From Lingula anatina (Eukaryota; Brachiopoda; Lingulata; Lingulida; Lingulidae): a stretch of 64,000 nucleotides of DNA. The notes beneath the pieces are model-generated. The model was given only the letters and a program-made list of their open reading frames with translations, searched no databases and had not been told where the DNA came from. Location of the stretch: assembly GCF_001039355.2 (NCBI RefSeq), contig NW_019774070.1:1-64000 (forward strand). Reading direction: 5' to 3'. Positions 51,101 through 60,892 of the stretch are shown here, piece after piece (the stretch's first letter is position 1; every line of letters starts with the position of its first letter). The position numbers and the translations under genes were made by a program.

Positions 51101-51898
51101 NNNNNNNNNNNNNNNNNNNNNNNNNNNNNNNNNNNNNNNNNNNNNNNNNNNNNNNNNNNNNNNNNNNNNNNNNNNNNNNNNNNNNNNNNNNNNNNNNNNN
51201 NNNNNNNNNNNNNNNNNNNNNNNNNNNNNNNNNNNNNNNNNNCACCCCCCGCCCCCCCCCCCCCCCAAAAAAAAAATCGGCCTACGGAACTGAAAGTGTA
51301 CTGCAATGGATAAAAACCATACATACCGCCACACTCAGGCATTGTTCCCTGCCAAGCGTTCCCCACGCACGTGCGGGTGAAATTCCCGCCTACTAACATC
51401 CAGGGGGGGACGCACGCGTACGTCACTGACGCTCCGGACTGGTACGCCGACTTTGGAGGAAAATATGTGGCTTGTTCGAGGCTGCTTGGGGGTCCGCAGG
51501 CTGTGTGATCAGATTGTATAGTAACCATGAAAATCAGATGAAGTTATCGATGCCAATTTGTTGGCCATTTGCACCTTTTTTATGCTTAGATTATCCTTAA
51601 AAACAACTAGAATCTAAGGAACTAAACTCTAATTTTGACCTCCTTCCAAAATGTATGCCTTCTGATAAAATCTATTAAAATGATTAGTTTAAAACTAATT
51701 TTATATCGCTCGAGATGGAAGCATATTTTCCTTTCGTGTTTGACTGTTAGTCTTAATTATGTTGCTTAGATCTTATGGTGTTTTTCTCAGAAAACACCTA
51801 CCTGATTCTACCGTTACCCACACAGTGACACAAAGAACGAGAAAATTAAGTCCCTTAGCGCGTTGCATTGTTCGTATACTAGTCTTCATTCGGAGCAT
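48159..51898 (-). CDS. Type I transmembrane receptor: sushi/CCP + PAN-like + 3 sushi + TM + tyrosine tail
   Basis: Six exons give a continuous 500-aa frame: 51898-51802, 51500-51327, 50695-50462, 49730-49158, 48898-48796 and 48480-48159. All have GT/AG borders. The four introns between extracellular modules are phase 1 and the last is phase 2. Residues 1-32 are a signal peptide; 34-90 is a sushi domain (CGPPSS...PWMLVG...C); 91-168 is a cysteine-rich PAN/apple-like module (EACLTAC, CQSADW, RLCVHH); 169-359 contains three sushi domains in one exon; about 366-391 is a strongly hydrophobic helix followed by basic stop-transfer residues. The tail (394-500) is Ser-rich with Tyr418 and a C-terminal VTYDSVYI. 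It is expected on the cell surface, binding carbohydrate or protein; the ligand is unknown. An additional module could be hidden in the assembly gap of intron 2. The sushi and TM calls are strong, the PAN call is moderate, and I know no named family with this architecture. Confidence 0.82.
48530..48553. repeat. GA microsatellite in the sushi/PAN receptor intron
   Basis: (GA)n beginning about 50 bp upstream (on the minus strand) of the cytoplasmic-tail exon. Confidence 0.93.
51062..51242. other. Assembly gap (181 N)
   Basis: This run of undetermined bases lies in intron 2 of the sushi/PAN receptor, bordered on the right by poly-C and poly-A tracts (51243-51276). Its true length is unknown. 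It could conceal an exon, since the intron lies between extracellular modules with phase-1 borders. Confidence 0.99.
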
Positions 51899-52091
51899 GT
51901 TCAGCAAATCCTACACGTGGGTAGAATGAACAGCTGTAACTGTTACAGGAAAGGAGTTGTCCCTATACAAAATTAAGCCAATTATGCGTTTGTAATGCAA
52001 TTTTTATTAAATGAATTTTTTTTATGCATTTAATCTATTAAATGTTATACATGTTTTATTTAATCCGCTAAAAATACTAAAAGCACCTACC

Positions 52092-52195
52092 TTTGGGGCA
52101 GCAAATCGACGCAGGGCGTAATTCCCCGCAACACACGGTCACACGTTATGGAACTATTTCGTGTTCTTACAAGAATGTCAACCGAGCAGGCCCCG
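52092..52195 (-). promoter_or_regulatory. Possible 5'-UTR exon of the sushi/PAN receptor
   Basis: This GC-richer island lies about 190 bp upstream of the receptor's first ATG and ends on the minus strand in a strong donor, CCCCAAAG|GTAGGT (boundary at 52091/52090). Acceptor-like AG sites lie just before the ATG exon. It has no initiating ATG in frame with the receptor, so a non-coding leader exon is the simplest reading. The start of the segment is not defined. Confidence 0.3.
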
Positions 52196-52199
52196 AGTA

Positions 52200-53689
52200 A
52201 GTAAAATTCTAAATTAATCGAAATATTTTGAAATGTGAATTATTACCACTCCTCTAAGATTTCGCGTCAGATTTCAAGCATTATAATTAACAACGATGGT
52301 GTGGTATTTAATATGCTCTTTTTGCTTCCTGAAAATAGTAATTTAATTTTATAAATACATACATTTTACTCAGAGTGCTAACGTTACGCGATATTAAAAA
52401 CGGTTGTGGCTACGCTTTTCTCCATGCGCTTGAGGTTGTTGCTTTTTTAAATATAGCTTTTTACATCCAGCTTAATGGAACTTTCAAACGATAAGAAAAA
52501 TTGAATTATTTGAGCGAGAGGCGCACTTTGATAGCATATACATGTCCCTGTTGACATTCATCACGTTTTTATGAATGATTTATGGTTTTCTTTGTTCAAA
52601 TTTTAATGAATAGTTAAATAGTTTAATAAACATCTAACTGAACTTAATTGTATGCATAGGACAATCACCAAAAACGCACATCAAAAGGTCCAAATTTTAG
52701 AAAATTATTCTGGGTCTCCCTGTGGGAGCACCTTTCCACCCACACAATGCTTATGTCTTTTGATATCCCTGATTCGATATCTAGTGAGTTAAGGCCGATT
52801 CCCATTTATGTCCTCATCTCCCTCCTCACATGGGACCCAGGCGGTGACGGCGATACTTCACCCCGATACATTAGCGTTCAACCATAATTACACTGCGATA
52901 GCATCAGAGGGCATAAACTTCCCAGGCTCCGTCGTGCATGCAGGCACGAAGACACGCCATTTACCTGACGTTTTCTCTATGATATTGATATATGAAGGAA
53001 GTAAGTCAAGCCTCTTTATTTCTCTCGATTTACTTGTCACGACGCAATGCCATGTCGCACCTGCGTCCGAAATTTTATACATGGGCTTTTGCGTTTGCGT
53101 TTGTTTTTCAGATACTTGCAAAGATCGGGAGATCATATGAATTTATAATGTCACCGAGTTAATGTACATTTAAAACTATCCAGTACTGGTTGTTGTACAG
53201 TTACTATTTCGCACTATGCGACTAGCATCGTTTACTTTGACGATATAAAAGGTAAATTTAGCACAATCACACAATCGATGGTGTCATAACATTTTATTAC
53301 GAAGGTATTATTGAGATATTTTTACTCGTAGTTTCATTCGCTGAACCCCAAATAATCCGAATTCATGCCACAATTAATGTATGCATACTTAGATGATGGA
53401 TTTGGTCAAGTAAAATAAAAATAACAGTGACACCAATTACATACTACACACCTACTACCTATGTATCGAATACCTTTGCCACCGATTTGAATAGTGAAAA
53501 GCACTTAAACTGGAATAACATTCCTTATATAAGAACATGCCTATCGCTGCCGTCTGTTGTTTCTTTTTTGTCTAACTTCTAGTTAATGGTAACACGTGTA
53601 ATACATTTATCACATCAAAGTATTGCAGCTGTCCGTAGGCATTTTGATCGTTTTGAATACTTTAATGCATATTATGTTAAGGTATGATT
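52200..53689. other. Intergenic, upstream of the sushi/PAN receptor
   Basis: No confirmed gene. 52808-53010 (plus) is a GC-richer open stretch ending GGAA|GTAAGT, an exon-like pattern whose translation I do not recognise. Confidence 0.45.
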
Positions 53690-54112
53690 AAGATCATGAA
53701 TTACTGAATTACCTACCTTGAAATCTCGGCGTACTGACTTATGCAAAAAATTATTTAATGAGATAAAACTGTGTACACATAGATTGAACCATCTTTTACC
53801 TAACACTCGTGTCATAGAAAAGGACCTAAGGAATGTTTATAGATATGTTTTACCAAAATGTCGGACAAAAAGATATAGAAACACTTTTATCCCATACTGT
53901 TTATATACGTGTCAATGATCTAGGTCTATCCATTAACTTTTAGCTTTTGAAAATAACAACGAATCACCATTTTTAACCTCATTATTGGTTTTATAACTTA
54001 GAATTTATCTTAAAGCTCTATTTTAGTACTACATCTTTATACTTTTATACATATACATTCAATATATGTCTTATATATTGCAAAGAACACAATAAACCTT
54101 TATTATTATTAT
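53690..54112 (+). mobile_element. 5'-truncated non-LTR retrotransposon 3' end (CR1/Jockey-group LINE)
   Basis: An open frame from about 53700 to 53918 encodes the end of a LINE ORF2 protein: LPTLKSRRTDLCKKLFNEI, then HRLNHLLP, a basic region, CRTKRYRNTFIPYCL and a stop. This matches the stereotyped C-terminus of CR1/L2/Jockey-type reverse transcriptases. An in-frame stop at 53697-53699 marks the approximate 5' truncation. The following AT-rich stretch acts as the 3' UTR and ends in a TTA-type microsatellite (54099-54121), typical of LINE tails. The fragment alone cannot be mobile. Confidence 0.8.
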
Positions 54113-54145
54113 TATCATTATGATTAAAGGTGCACTGGCTATCTG

Positions 54146-54151
54146 TTTATT
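54146..54151 (-). terminator. Candidate polyadenylation signal for the Ly6 gene
   Basis: AATAAA on the minus strand (TTTATT on plus) lies about 155 nt beyond the Ly6 stop codon and just outside the LINE 3' tail. Another match falls within that tail near 54099. Confidence 0.35.
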
Positions 54152-54305
54152 ATTACCCTACACTTTATCATACTCTGCATATGCTTGGCTGGGAAGTATG
54201 GCTTGATAGATCACAAATTATTTTCCATGCATGAATTTTGAATTTTGTATTTTTTTTAGGTAAAATATGTTGACCTCGGCCTACACTTGTATGGACTTAA
54301 CATGA

Positions 54306-57300
54306 TTAATTGTTGAAGGCGAAAAGAGTAAGTCCAATGAACATCACAAGAGAATTCTGGAGAAGACTCCCCGCTTTGTTGTGGATCAGCCCGCTCTGCG
54401 ACGCCTGGGGAATAAACACAGAGGGCGCTGCATTACAGTTGTCTCCGCTGTTACAAGCGCATCTCGTCCCCTTGACAACAGTGCCGGTTGCCATGGCATC
54501 GGTGTTTCCCGCAGCTACAAGTTCCAAAAGTGCGATCTTGTTAGCGGCGAAACCTTCCACCAGGGAGTCTTCCCTCATGTTCTCACATCCAGTAACTGTG
54601 ACATTCGGACGACATGTTCGAAACACCAGGACAGTTTCCACTTTGGTATTACCCTGAAAAGTTGTCTCTTTAAGTAAGCCTTCTGCGGAATGTTTCATAT
54701 AAGATTAATAAAAGTATGGTTCAAACAATCCTCTTGACTCATTAAGGAACCAAGTGAAAAAAAAATCAAAACTATACAAATCATTTCACAGGAATCATAT
54801 CCAAAATATAATGATTACAATGCAATACTCTTGGTTTACTTATATAATCAGCTTAACAAACCACAAACAAATCAGACGTGACACAAGTTGTTCATGTTGC
54901 TTACAGAACTAGTTTTAATGTAAGCAATAAATACAGAATTCATCGACGTCAGATAGAATGATTACCGTCAGTGTTCTCGTCACAGACACATCCATGACGT
55001 CACAGTAACCATGGCCACAGTCTATCCTCTCAGTGTGGTTGCCATAGAGACAATCCGTGTTGTTCATTCCCTGATGCACGCCATGATGAGCAGAATTTGT
55101 GGCACCGTTTGGGGCAGACGCAACAGTCTTGTTGTAACCACAGAGCTGGCACATCCGGGCATTTCCTACGTGATGACGAAATAGAGAACAAATCAGTAAA
55201 TAAATAATATTTATAGCACTCATGCATTCGTGGTGTTTCAGACCGTGAATAACAGAACTGGTTTTGTTCCCAGAGAGGAAAAGTGACCCTATATTGGATG
55301 AACACACACACACACACACACACACACATGTTTATATTAACAGTACCAGGGTGCGTTTTGTAAATCTGTGGTATTGCAGAACATTTCGGACCTATACATG
55401 TACTTGTGCATATAATTTCCCCACATCAAATGTTTTCTGAACTGATTTCCAGAAAACATCTGAATTTTTGAGAGAATTTTGGATAGACACTGATGGAATA
55501 AAAGCCTGAGAAAACGGTCTTTACGACGAAAGCATTTTTTTCTGGAAACCCCTCTATCATACTAATAGTAACTCTTTCATTATTAAGTGCACACCTGAAA
55601 GTCAAAAAATAGAAAAAAAAGGGGTTGGCTGCGAGTAGTTTTTTCCTGCTTAGTGTAGCTTATAATGTGTACATTGTGGCCAAGCTATTTAGTTAATACT
55701 GGTACAAGTGGTGAATGAGGCTCGAGGCCATTACTTCATGTACAAAATGAATCAATTCATTTCCTTTTGAATAATTCAGATTTAATTTTTAATAAAAAAA
55801 GGCTTTGCTTTGTATACGAGCATGCATGAATTCCACATTGTTCAAAGAGACTGCTTGAAGCAGCAAGGCGACATATTCAACAAAGGCTTTCTGCATCACT
55901 TCGTGTATAAAATTAATGAATCCATTTCTTTTTAAATAATTCACATTTAATTCAGAAGAACAATATTACTACTTCAAGATGGGAAGTAAGGTTAAAAGGA
56001 TAACAAGTTTTCATATGAGATTGGGAATACCACAATAAATACATTGTAAATAGCACATAAAATATAATAAATTCCATTTTATTTCCAAAACGGCGGTTTG
56101 ATATTGCAATTATTTTAAAATCTGTGCATGCCATCGGACCACTTGGGCTTACTTATATGGCTACCTCGGTAATAATCTCTTAAGTGATTACTATAAAAAG
56201 GCTAACTTAGAATGTCAAAATGATTCATTTACCATTGAAAGTATGGGGAATTATTATTTACCCCAGCAAAATCCGTTTTATGGTACTTTTCCAATCAAAC
56301 TGAAGAGTTGTCATACAAATCTTCAATACTTCAAATTGCACACGTCCACCTGCGTATATAATTAGGGCAGAAAATAAAACGAGTCACGATCACATACAGG
56401 CGACTCCATTAACATGCAAGTCTGGTGATTATTTTGCTATCTGTACAGCTTGGGCTAGAACTGACACATATATCAAAATGTTTCGTGGATATTTGGCACC
56501 AATTATAGAGATACTGTAAGTTTCCAAAGTGGCAACCAAGCTTGCTGTGGGGCCCTGCAACGCTTAATCAATAAATAATCATTTCACATGAAGCACAATT
56601 TTTACCAGTAGGGTCCAAACATTTTGCCTGGTATACTTGGTGTTTTTGGATTTACCCGGTTTTCAAAACGTCAACATTTTCAGTTACTGTAGGGTCTCTC
56701 TGTGGGTCTCTCTTTTCATCTTCATAAGACGAAACATTCCACTTAATAATACTCACAGTGTCTGCAATATCATTAAAATCAATACCAGATTGTTTGAGTG
56801 TGTCAATCTTTAAGTGTGAGAGAGACACGTAAGCAACGATGCCGGCAAGCAATGCATGAGTGGCAAGGCAAGTTTTCACATTGATAGCTGGTGCAAACAA
56901 ATATCGATCCAGGACTGAAACGGAATGTCTAAAGGCAACACAATCAGTGAAAACCGAAGACATTCTTTCTTGCAGAGAGTTTCACTAGTAATGCGCGCTA
57001 CCAGATGTATAATTAACTGTATGTCAGTGTATTTGTACCTTCATTATAAATAAGCGTATGTCATAATTACCTCCGCCAAGGAGGGTAATATATGTTTTTG
57101 TTCCGTTTGTCTGTCCGTTTGTCTGTAAGCAACATAAAAATGATGATTATTTTGAAGAATTTTTTAAAATATACTGTCTGTTGTGAAACAAACCGCAAAC
57201 TATATGATTTGGGGGGCGACCCAATAATTAATTTATTAGTAAATTAATAAAGTCTGTTTATCATTACGCAAAATGTTACAGAGAGATATTGAGCAAATTT

Positions 57301-59265
57301 TCAGGATAACTCCGAAATGGACTAAATTTCGGTGGTATTTATTTATCTGTTTAGTATTAATTCATTAGTTAAATTATTTATTTACTAAAAAATAGAGCTA
57401 ATTAGTTAGTTAATTAATAATCGAATTGAGCTGTCGGATGTCTGCGCTCTCTGAGTGCGTAACTATTTGTGAAGTATGATTGTTACGTAATTGCCTTTTC
57501 AAAAAAAAAAAAAAAAAAAGGCAAAACCAAGAAATATTTTTATTGTTATTATAAAATCAATATCGATCTTTATCTTCCTAATAGATATTATTAAAGATAA
57601 TAGAGAGGGATTACAAGAAATTTTTGCGGGCAGGAGTCATGCACCCATTACTTCAAATGAACTAATGTAAACCCGCCTTGAAATCAAAACACTACATTGT
57701 TGTTACATGTAAATATGAAAACATTTCGCAGCTGCGCCCTCGCTTCACTAAGCTGTTAACGCCTTGAAATAAGCGAGAAATATCATACATGCTGTTACCA
57801 AAGGACTCCGCGTTAGTCTACATGTACATTCTTTATTTCTCTTGACTTCAAATAAACTCTGAATGACTTCCCCTTTAAAGAGAGATTATGGGATTACCTT
57901 TGAGTCCAAATGAATCCGTATCATTTCATGCTGACAATCACAGAATAACATGCTGTTTGTGGTTATTTAGGATTTCTTTTATCAACAGATTTGTAAATGC
58001 AGTGAATGGAATGTAACGTAAGGTACCTAGCTGTTGTTTAAACGCCGCACAGCACTTAACTGCGTTTTAGTTTCTACGACTATAATATTAAAGTTTTGTA
58101 TCCACCCCTTATATACACTGTACATCTGTAGGTACAACGGTGAAATATGTCGACTAAATATGGTCAGAATTTTTTTTTATAGAGCAGACGCATCTGTATC
58201 CGTTGGATGACTATAATCTACAGCCTACAACCTTTATGCAACCAATTTTTAATCTCGGATAGGTTCTCTTCCTATGAAGTTTTTTCATATTCGATGAATT
58301 GTATAGAGTTAGGGGCGTGAATGCAGCTGAATGCATTGAAACAATTTTATTCTCACGCCCCCTTGGGAAGATTCCGTGAAATTATTTCTTGGATAAAATT
58401 CTAGTGGTGGGCAGATTTCATATTTCTATTAAGCAAATCAAATCACGCAAAAGAACCCATTAGCGAGATATACGTGCCATAGTAGGTATCGCGCTATATA
58501 ATGAGACTTCGTAACAAACAGGTCTGGCAGCCGTTGTACAGTTATGAGCGCAACGCTCCGATTTTAATAAGTCCCCAGTAACTCGCCGCTGATCCACCAA
58601 TGCCTCTGCAGTTCCAATACTAAAAACGTACGTCAGGTAAAACACTGATTTTTCCAATGACATCTAAACTCAGGGTAGAAATCAAACATACTTGTACGTG
58701 AATTGTTGCACTCGATAGCACGTGAAAGCATATTGCGCGGAATTCATTGCATTCACTGCAACTGTATTGGCAACCCTTTCAACAAATCCCCTTTACATTT
58801 ATTTTGAACCAGTAAAAGCATTCTTACAGGGGTATATGTGATGATAGGCATCATGCTACTTCATTTTTCTATTTATTATATATATAGTGCGATGCACAAA
58901 TGTAGGGATAATTCGCTTTTTTTTCATGATTATTTTCAATTTTGTTCAACAAGCAAAGATGACATAATTTACATATTTCTGATGTTGATTTCAGTTTCTA
59001 CTCTTCATGGCAAATTATGTTATATTATCACCAATTTAGACAAACAGAACTGATCTCAGTCTAATCTCTATTTTTTCTATTAGTAGTGCTCGCTGCCAGT
59101 GTGTTTCGAATCGTTTAGTAAAAAACTTGTAATATAATGAGTCAAGAATTATAAGATAAAAATCACCAATCACCAAAAAGCACACAATCTTTTATCAGTT
59201 TGTACTGAAGACTTACCCGTAGCTACGATAGATAAGACAACAAATCCAGCAAACCAGCAAAACAT
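54306..59265 (-). CDS. GPI-anchored Ly6/uPAR (three-finger) domain protein
   Basis: Three exons (59265-59217, 55165-54966, 54653-54306) join in phase (1, then 0) to give 198 aa. Residues 1-16 form a short signal peptide in its own exon. The mature chain opens with CQLC (22-25) and closes with CACNSGDNCN (148-157), the paired-cysteine plus CN signature that ends Ly6/three-finger domains. A hydrophobic C-terminus (about 182-195, LLQNSLVMFIGLTLFAFNN) without basic residues after it fits a GPI-attachment signal. There are ten cysteines in all, and sequons at NKT, NNT, NHT and NVT. The domain (about 135 aa) is longer than a minimal Ly6 fold, with Gly/His/Asn-rich first and Ala-rich third loops. 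Ly6 proteins modulate receptors, adhesion or septate junctions; no specific partner is visible. The first intron is about 4 kb and contains another ORF and a dispersed repeat. The exon 2-3 join and the fold are well supported; the distant exon 1 is slightly less certain. Confidence 0.78.
55302..55328. repeat. CA microsatellite in Ly6 intron 1
   Basis: (CA)13 about 140 bp from the Ly6 exon 2 acceptor. Confidence 0.95.
56652..56963 (-). CDS. Unidentified 103-codon ORF inside the Ly6 first intron
   Basis: A complete frame from ATG (A at -3) to TAA encodes MSSVFTDCVAFRHSVSVLDR onward, with a weakly hydrophobic stretch (about residues 32-49, CLATHALLAGIVAYVSLS) and a charged end (YEDEKRDPQRDP). 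It lies on the same strand as the Ly6 gene, within its intron, and looks better balanced in composition than most chance frames here. The end AACCGG|GTAAAT could also act as a splice donor, so it may be an alternative first exon or an independent small gene. I do not recognise it, and chance remains possible. Confidence 0.35.
   Translation of the reverse strand: MSSVFTDCVAFRHSVSVLDRYLFAPAINVKTCLATHALLAGIVAYVSLSHLKIDTLKQSGIDFNDIADTVSIIKWNVSSYEDEKRDPQRDPTVTENVDVLKTG
57064..57466 (+). mobile_element. Dispersed MITE-like repeat (CCTCCGCCAAGGAGG family), full-length copy
   Basis: The left end is TTACCTCCGCCAAGGAGGGT followed by a TGTCTGTCCGTTTGTCTGT tract. The right end is GTCGGATGTCTGCGCTCTCT then GAGTGC. 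Both ends are characteristic of a short dispersed element I recall from many marine invertebrate genomes. The left end contains the hairpin CCTCC-gccaa-GGAGG. The body is very AT-rich and decayed (many ATTAATT motifs) and has no coding capacity. Two partial copies in reverse orientation lie at 1832-2010 and 3370-3415. Confidence 0.72.
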
Positions 59266-59913
59266 GCTATATTCTGTCTGTAGCTGATAAATCAGATAAC
59301 TAAGCCTGCCACTCCCTGAAACTGAAATCACACGACGCAGTGACATATGTTATATAGCAAATCCCCATCACTTCAGTCACACAATATCGATCCACAATGA
59401 AAGTGTTAGAATTCCTTAAAGGTAAACAAGGTACGGCAGAAGGCTTCACATATCTGATACTGATATTTTAATTGCACCTCTGTATGAATCTGAAAACATA
59501 AATAATCTTTTAGCAATAGCTTCCCTCATCTTAATTAAGAAATTCATGCATATTCGCGGGCATGATGCGCGTACGTTGCATTGCGAATTTATGCCAATTC
59601 TCTATTTCTTTTTTCTATCTAAGATGGATTTCGTGATGTTATCTTATCGATGAAAAAAATAGGCCTACAGGGGATATACGATTTGTGAATTAAGATATTG
59701 TCAAACTGGTTGACATGATGGCAGGCATACAGGCCTGAGTACTGTACGGGTGTCCTTAGGCTGTTTCTAAATGTTCGTAAATGGCTTTTTTTATTTTTAT
59801 TTTTATAGGCCTACAGCTAACGAACTTCTTGTGTTATACAACGCATAGTTCACATAGCCTAATGGTTATCAATTACAAAATTCTGGTAACAATATACTGA
59901 TTATAGCCTTTTT

Positions 59914-59962
59914 ATAATAATAATAATAATAATAATAACAATAATAATAATAATAATAATAT
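59914..59962. repeat. AAT trinucleotide repeat
   Basis: About 16 AAT units with one AAC interruption, between the Ly6 and nicastrin genes. Confidence 0.95.
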
Positions 59963-60062
59963 AACTCATTCGATCTTAATTATCTTCAGAGTAGGCCTAC
60001 AACTTTTATTTTCTATACGGCCCTAATGTTCACACCACGTTTCTCGTTGGGAATAGCACTAA

Positions 60063-60305
60063 TTTGAGAAATGAGAAGGTGAGACAAAGTTTATTTAAAA
60101 AACATTGGATGGGCTTGTCAGACGGAGGCAAGAGAAATGTGGGGCAAAGGATTCTGGCAATGAAACCGCCAGGGAAGAGAAAGCGCGGGAGGCCGAGGAA
60201 AAGGTTCATGGATGTTAGGCCTATCAAAGAGGTGGGAGTAGAGAGGGACCAAACGCAGGAAAGGTGAAAGTGGAGGCGTTGACCCATGAGAAAGGACAAA
60301 GCCGA
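60063..60305 (+). pseudogene. LINE reverse-transcriptase C-terminal relic
   Basis: The frame beginning LRNEKVRQSLFKKHWMGLSD contains VGQRILAMKPPGKRKRGRPR followed by KRFMDVRPIKEVGVERDQ. This is the highly stereotyped C-terminal zinc-binding/GRPRKR segment of RTE-like non-LTR retrotransposon polymerases, where a conserved histidine-containing GHV motif normally precedes VGxR; here that site is altered (WMGLSDGG). An in-frame stop follows at about 60265, and the KWRR block continues after it. Only about 240 bp remain, between the Ly6 and nicastrin promoters. Confidence 0.75.
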
Positions 60306-60779
60306 TAGTAGGCTAAAAGAGGCTAAAATACCCGTAGTTGAAATTAATTCATATTTTTATAGCACGAATTATAGGCCTATAGGCCTATATAGACCTACCT
60401 AGTAGGCATATGTCTATGAAAAAGACAAAAATAATTTGAAAAAAAAAAAAAAAAATTAAATTACTAAATTTTGAGGTATGAGGCACAGATTTTTTTTCCA
60501 TCAAAGGAAATCATCTCAGGCCACCATAAGTAATAAAAATGTAGATTTTCATTCCCATTAGGCCTACTGTAATCAACTAAGATAGGCCTACATATGTAGG
60601 CATAGTCTAGCACCAGCTACTGGTAGGCCTACATGTAGGCTACGTGTTCTACGTGCATTCTTTGTGAAATTTGTTTAAAATTCCGCCAACAAAGCATGGG
60701 ATCACAAGAAATTTTTCAACGAAATTGAACCATATAGTAAATGTCAATTAACAATCACTTTTCAAACATCCAAAATGAA

Positions 60780-60892
60780 ACAACAAAATAGGCCACATTC
60801 AGGAATGGCTCTTGGCTGCTCACTGTGCGCTGAGTGTGCGCTGCTCTTGGCACAGGATTTCCCCTTTTGACAAGGCATTATGGGAAACAAAG
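60780..60892 (+). promoter_or_regulatory. Probable nicastrin promoter / 5' UTR
   Basis: This is a locally GC-richer stretch before the first ATG, with two near-identical CACTGTGCGCTGAGTGTGCG-type repeats and GGCATTATGGGAAA just upstream. No TATA box is placed convincingly. An out-of-frame ATG at 60880 precedes the coding start by 13 nt. Confidence 0.35.

Larger units (their letters stand above)
59661..60630. repeat. Cluster of AGGCCT palindromes
   Basis: Ten AGGCCT hexamers, mostly as TAGGCCTA or TAGGCCTAC, fall within about 970 bp (59661, 59731, 59807, 59993, 60217, 60373, 60381, 60560, 60584, 60625). Elsewhere in the window the hexamer is roughly one per several kb. The cluster spans the LINE relic. 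Confidence 0.7.

Noticed and set aside
50990-51528. Frames running through the N block
   Set aside because: Artefacts of undetermined bases; only 51327-51500 is real coding sequence.
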